43,231 nt of DNA from Methanomicrobiaceae archaeon (GTDB lineage Archaea; Halobacteriota; Methanomicrobia; Methanomicrobiales; Methanomicrobiaceae). This document shows, one piece after another, positions 40,983-43,231 of this stretch. Each line of letters begins with the position of its first letter. The first letter of the stretch is position 1. A program made the position numbers and the translations under genes. The DNA is taken from contig JAFGNT010000023.1 of assembly GCA_016926855.1 (NCBI GenBank), positions 1 through 43,231 of the forward strand, written 5' to 3'. The notes beneath the pieces were generated by a model. That model ran no database searches, was not told the DNA's origin, and worked only from the letters and a program-made list of their open reading frames with translations.

Positions 40983-41855
40983 TTAGTTGTTCCTGAATCT
41001 CTGCACAAAAAGGACCATACCGATAAAGCCGATAATGAAAGTCACCGGAATGAATGCCGAGGGGAATTCCGGTACCGGTGGTGGGCAATAATTCTTCCAG
41101 AGATTCAGTGCCAGCCGGGTATTGTCTGCAACCGCGAGGTATGTGTTATCGAAGAGATTACTATCCCCGATGATCACCACGCTGTTTCCATTCGCAACAG
41201 CAATTGCAGGTTCTCCGGGATCAGTCCATGCAATGATCTGCGATGGCGCCTCTGCGCTGATTTCTCCTCCCGCCCGGAAAAATACGCTGTTTACACCGGT
41301 AAAGGCCGGGTGCGGAGCAAGATTTGTAATTGTCGGATCAGAGGGAGATAAATACGAGACGCCCACTGTTGTCCCGAAAGCCTGAGCGACAGGATTGAGA
41401 TTGTTATTGGGACAATCGGTATTTTCCCCTAGAATCAGCAATTTGCCGCCCGAATTCACAAAATACACAATTGCTGTTACTTCATCCGGAGTATATGCCG
41501 AATCCCATGTACTCCCCATTGCGATGATCAAAATCTTGTACTTGCTGAGATCTTCACCAAGAATACCGGTTGTAGTCGTTGCAATGGGATATCCCTGGGC
41601 GGAAAGGAGTGCGACGAAATCCGAATAATCCTTCGCCGGTTCATAATTTAAATAGACCCCGTGCGTAAGGTCCCATAATCCCGCACAACTTTGTGACGCG
41701 CTATTGCAGGGCAGACCTGCAGCACTCACCGAAAATGCTGGCGATGCTGCCAGCGGTTGACCCGTCGTGGTATCGATTACTGTTTCCGCGGACACCAGAC
41801 CGCACATCATTACGAGTGCTAGCGCAATAAAGACGACATTCCACGTTTTTTTCAT
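40983..41855 (-). CDS. Secreted protein with GATase1-like domain and PEFP sorting tail
   Basis: A 290-residue exported protein. Residues 1-23 are a signal peptide (VVFIALALVMMCGLVSA). The middle reads DYSDFVALLSAQGYPIATTT, SKYKILIIAMGSTWDSAYTP, EVTAIVYFVNSGGKLLILGE and NSVVIIGDSNLFDNT, the pattern of a GATase1/ThuA- or DUF4350-like Rossmann domain without a catalytic Cys elbow. The C terminus is PPPVPEFPSAFIPVTFIIG, a hydrophobic helix and QRFRNN, a PEF-CTERM-like anchor signal. ATG 41855 is set by GGAGGT six bases upstream. Convergent with the ATPase gene. Surface role unknown. Confidence 0.75.
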   Translation of the reverse strand: MKKTWNVVFIALALVMMCGLVSAETVIDTTTGQPLAASPAFSVSAAGLPCNSASQSCAGLWDLTHGVYLNYEPAKDYSDFVALLSAQGYPIATTTTGILGEDLSKYKILIIAMGSTWDSAYTPDEVTAIVYFVNSGGKLLILGENTDCPNNNLNPVAQAFGTTVGVSYLSPSDPTITNLAPHPAFTGVNSVFFRAGGEISAEAPSQIIAWTDPGEPAIAVANGNSVVIIGDSNLFDNTYLAVADNTRLALNLWKNYCPPPVPEFPSAFIPVTFIIGFIGMVLFVQRFRNN

Positions 41856-42356
41856 CTTCATACCTCCCCCCATCGCAATCAATCCCGATTATCCATGATT
41901 GTCAATGGGATTACGTTCAACTTATTATATGAGTATATAGATATTTGCGAAGCATTTCTCAACGTGGAACTGGCGCACGATGGCCTGTGATTTCTTATAT
42001 AGATATCAAATCGCGTTGTTGCCGTATCGCGACCATCCATTCCGCGAACAACGACTCGCAGAGCTGTGCTTTAACTCTGCAGCCGGATCAACGGGAACCG
42101 GAATCCGAATCAGACGATGATCCCGCAAAGACCGACAGCGGTGGTGTTGTGACCCGGTACCGGCTTAATGACGGTAAAAATTGACAAGGATGGTATTTTT
42201 CTGGAGAAAAAGGCGTTCATTCGGGTGCGAGTGAAGTCCCTCTGTTCCACCATGACCACAGGATCAGTAACCCCTTCTGTGTTTCGTTGCGTCAGGCAGG
42301 GTAATTCCGGAGAAGTGATGAAATCGGAATTTTTTATCATGCGATAGAAAAGAACA
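41856..42356. other. Intergenic region, no gene recognised
   Basis: About 500 bases. A TATA-rich stretch at 41925-41950 probably holds the promoter of the PEFP-tailed gene (minus strand). A second TATA-like block, CTTATATAGATATC (41994-42007), points right, followed by a small stem GCAGAG/CTCTGC (about 42057-42081). This might mark a small RNA, but the only evidence is promoter-like sequence. The open frames of about 75 codons on both strands have no motif. Confidence 0.45.
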
Positions 42357-42497
42357 TTAGGTTTCTCTTCTCTTCACAACCATAACGGTAAGCAGCATCC
42401 CCTCGATGGCAATTACTGGCATCGCGATGGATGGGAATTCCGGCACCGGAGTCCCGTCAGACTCAACGCCGGGGGCATCCGTGCAGATTTCATCCAT
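42357..42497 (-). CDS. Orphan PEFP-type sorting tail, remnant or tiny protein
   Basis: A 46-codon frame (MDEICTDAPGVESDGTPVPE, then FPSIAMPVIAIEGML and VVKRRET) is essentially a PEF-CTERM-like anchor with a short acidic leader. Such tails normally end large surface proteins. Upstream the frame stays open to the methyltransferase stop (NCQNKTEVEEV), so it is either the 3' stump of a lost surface gene or a real miniprotein. GGAGG lies five bases before the ATG, which favours translation. The tail helix is shorter and interrupted by Glu, so function is doubtful. Confidence 0.5.
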   Translation of the reverse strand: MDEICTDAPGVESDGTPVPEFPSIAMPVIAIEGMLLTVMVVKRRET

Positions 42498-42529
42498 AAC
42501 CTCCTCCACCTCCGTCTTGTTCTGACAGT

Positions 42530-43231
42530 TCAGCGGCTCCTCAGAATGAAGAACTCGTAGCCGTACTCTTCTTTGTGCTCCCGGTGCATCTCGCTCTCCC
42601 GCTCCGAGAACGCGACCAGCGCTTCCGCGTCGGGATTGCCGGCTGCCGCCGCCTTCAGGTCCGGCAGCCGGAGGGTGAGCGGCGTATAGTAGTCATCCCA
42701 CCATACGGATGCGGGGAGCGGGAAGGTTGCGACAACCTCGTAGCCGGCACTCTCAGCGATCGCACAGTTTTCCGGGACCCGTGTAATCGCCGGGTAGCAC
42801 TCGTTCCAGAACGCCGCCACCTCCGGCGAAGGCTGATCGGTGAACCAGACCGCTTCGCTGACGCAAAGGTAGCCGCCCGGCCGGAGAAGCCGCTTCCACA
42901 TCTTAAGTCCCTCTCCGAACCCCACGATAAAGATAGAGCTCTCCGCCCAGAGGACGTCGAATGCTGCATCCTCAAACGGCAGATCGTCCATGGATGCCTG
43001 TAGCGTCGTGATCCTCTCTCCTACTCCGGCCGCTCTCGCCTTCCGATCCAGATCATCCAGGTACGGCTGGTGGATGTCGACGGCAGTAATGCGACAGTCC
43101 CGGCATAGCCGGGCCAGCTCGATTGTCTGCATCCCTGCCCCGCACCCGATATCCAGGATCTTTGGCCGTTCCGGGAGATTTTTCAGCATGAAAAACGCTT
43201 TTCTCGTGCACTCGTTGCTTCCCGGCCCCTG
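42530..43231 (-). CDS. Class I SAM-dependent methyltransferase, 5' end outside the window
   Basis: Methyltransferase with motif I ILDIGCGAGMQTIELA, motif II ITAVDIHQPYL, motif IV FEDAAFDVLWAESSIF and a motif VI-like LLRPGGYLCVSEAVWF. The C-terminal half (AFWNECYPAI, WWDDYYTPLTLRLPDL, HKEEYGYEFFILRS) is typical of archaeal class I enzymes related to ubiquinone/arsenite-type methyltransferases. An internal ATG lies at 43189, but the frame continues to the window edge with GPGSNECTRKAFF, which matches how such proteins read just before motif I. So the true start is beyond 43231. The substrate is unknown. Confidence 0.85.
   Translation of the reverse strand, partial: QGPGSNECTRKAFFMLKNLPERPKILDIGCGAGMQTIELARLCRDCRITAVDIHQPYLDDLDRKARAAGVGERITTLQASMDDLPFEDAAFDVLWAESSIFIVGFGEGLKMWKRLLRPGGYLCVSEAVWFTDQPSPEVAAFWNECYPAITRVPENCAIAESAGYEVVATFPLPASVWWDDYYTPLTLRLPDLKAAAAGNPDAEALVAFSERESEMHREHKEEYGYEFFILRSR

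Noticed and set aside
41945-42340. Frames of about 75 codons on both strands
   Set aside because: No motif or ribosome binding site; the region looks like promoter DNA.

Overview
The window looks like chromosomal DNA of a methanogenic archaeon, most likely of the order Methanomicrobiales. This is inferred from gene content and promoter style, since there is no rRNA in the window. The signs are secreted proteins with PEGA and DUF3344-like domains, C-terminal PEFP-type sorting tails, archaeal serpins, a COG1361-type surface protein beside a MacB/LolD-like transporter, TATA-box promoters, and dense ATGA or TGATG overlaps between genes. The DNA is GC-rich with AT-rich intergenic stretches. I found no tRNA, rRNA, CRISPR array, insertion sequence or phage gene.

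Layout. 1-4.3 kb, minus strand: a HEAT-repeat protein, a decayed P-loop ATPase fragment, rsgA, and a capC-capB pair of the poly-gamma-glutamate synthase type. 4.4-6.2 kb, plus: a SpoIIAA-like protein and a BaiN/HI0933 flavoprotein. 6.4-11.7 kb, plus: three translationally coupled genes for exported proteins that seem to share a sulfite-oxidase-like (molybdopterin-binding-like) fold; the first also carries six PEGA domains. 11.8-21 kb: two related lipoprotein serpins, one intact and one broken, flank a CDF-type transporter fused to winged-helix segments, an ICMT-like methyltransferase, and a ferrous-iron operon (two feoA, a feoB split in two, an extra membrane protein, and a DtxR-family regulator). 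A molbindin gene and a zinc-ribbon gene lie beside them. 21-29 kb: a seven-bladed propeller surface protein, a short cupin-like protein, a radical SAM enzyme, a tiny membrane protein, a MarR-methyltransferase pair, trmO, a DUF6064 protein, a carboxymuconolactone decarboxylase-like protein, a J-domain protein and another methyltransferase. 29.2-35.5 kb, minus: a complete trpEGDCFBA operon. 36-43.2 kb: a membrane protein, an interrupted flavin/PLP-oxidase-like gene, a DUF3795-type Cys-rich protein, the COG1361/permease/ATPase operon, a PEFP-tailed surface protein, an orphan PEFP tail, and a methyltransferase cut by the window end.

How genes work together. The trp operon encodes every step from chorismate to tryptophan and has an inverted repeat around its TATA box. 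The feo cluster is a self-contained iron-uptake unit with its probable regulator at the distal end. Its promoter shares a 14-bp block with the intact serpin's promoter.

Most notable. trpF and a zinc-ribbon gene both have ATT, preceded by a Shine-Dalgarno sequence, where the start codon should be. Two otherwise intact genes are each cut by one in-frame TAG, although TAG is also used as an ordinary stop here. The second serpin is a duplicate of a whole transcription unit that has lost its ancestral ATG as well. The most system-like locus is the three-gene surface operon at 6.4-11.7 kb.
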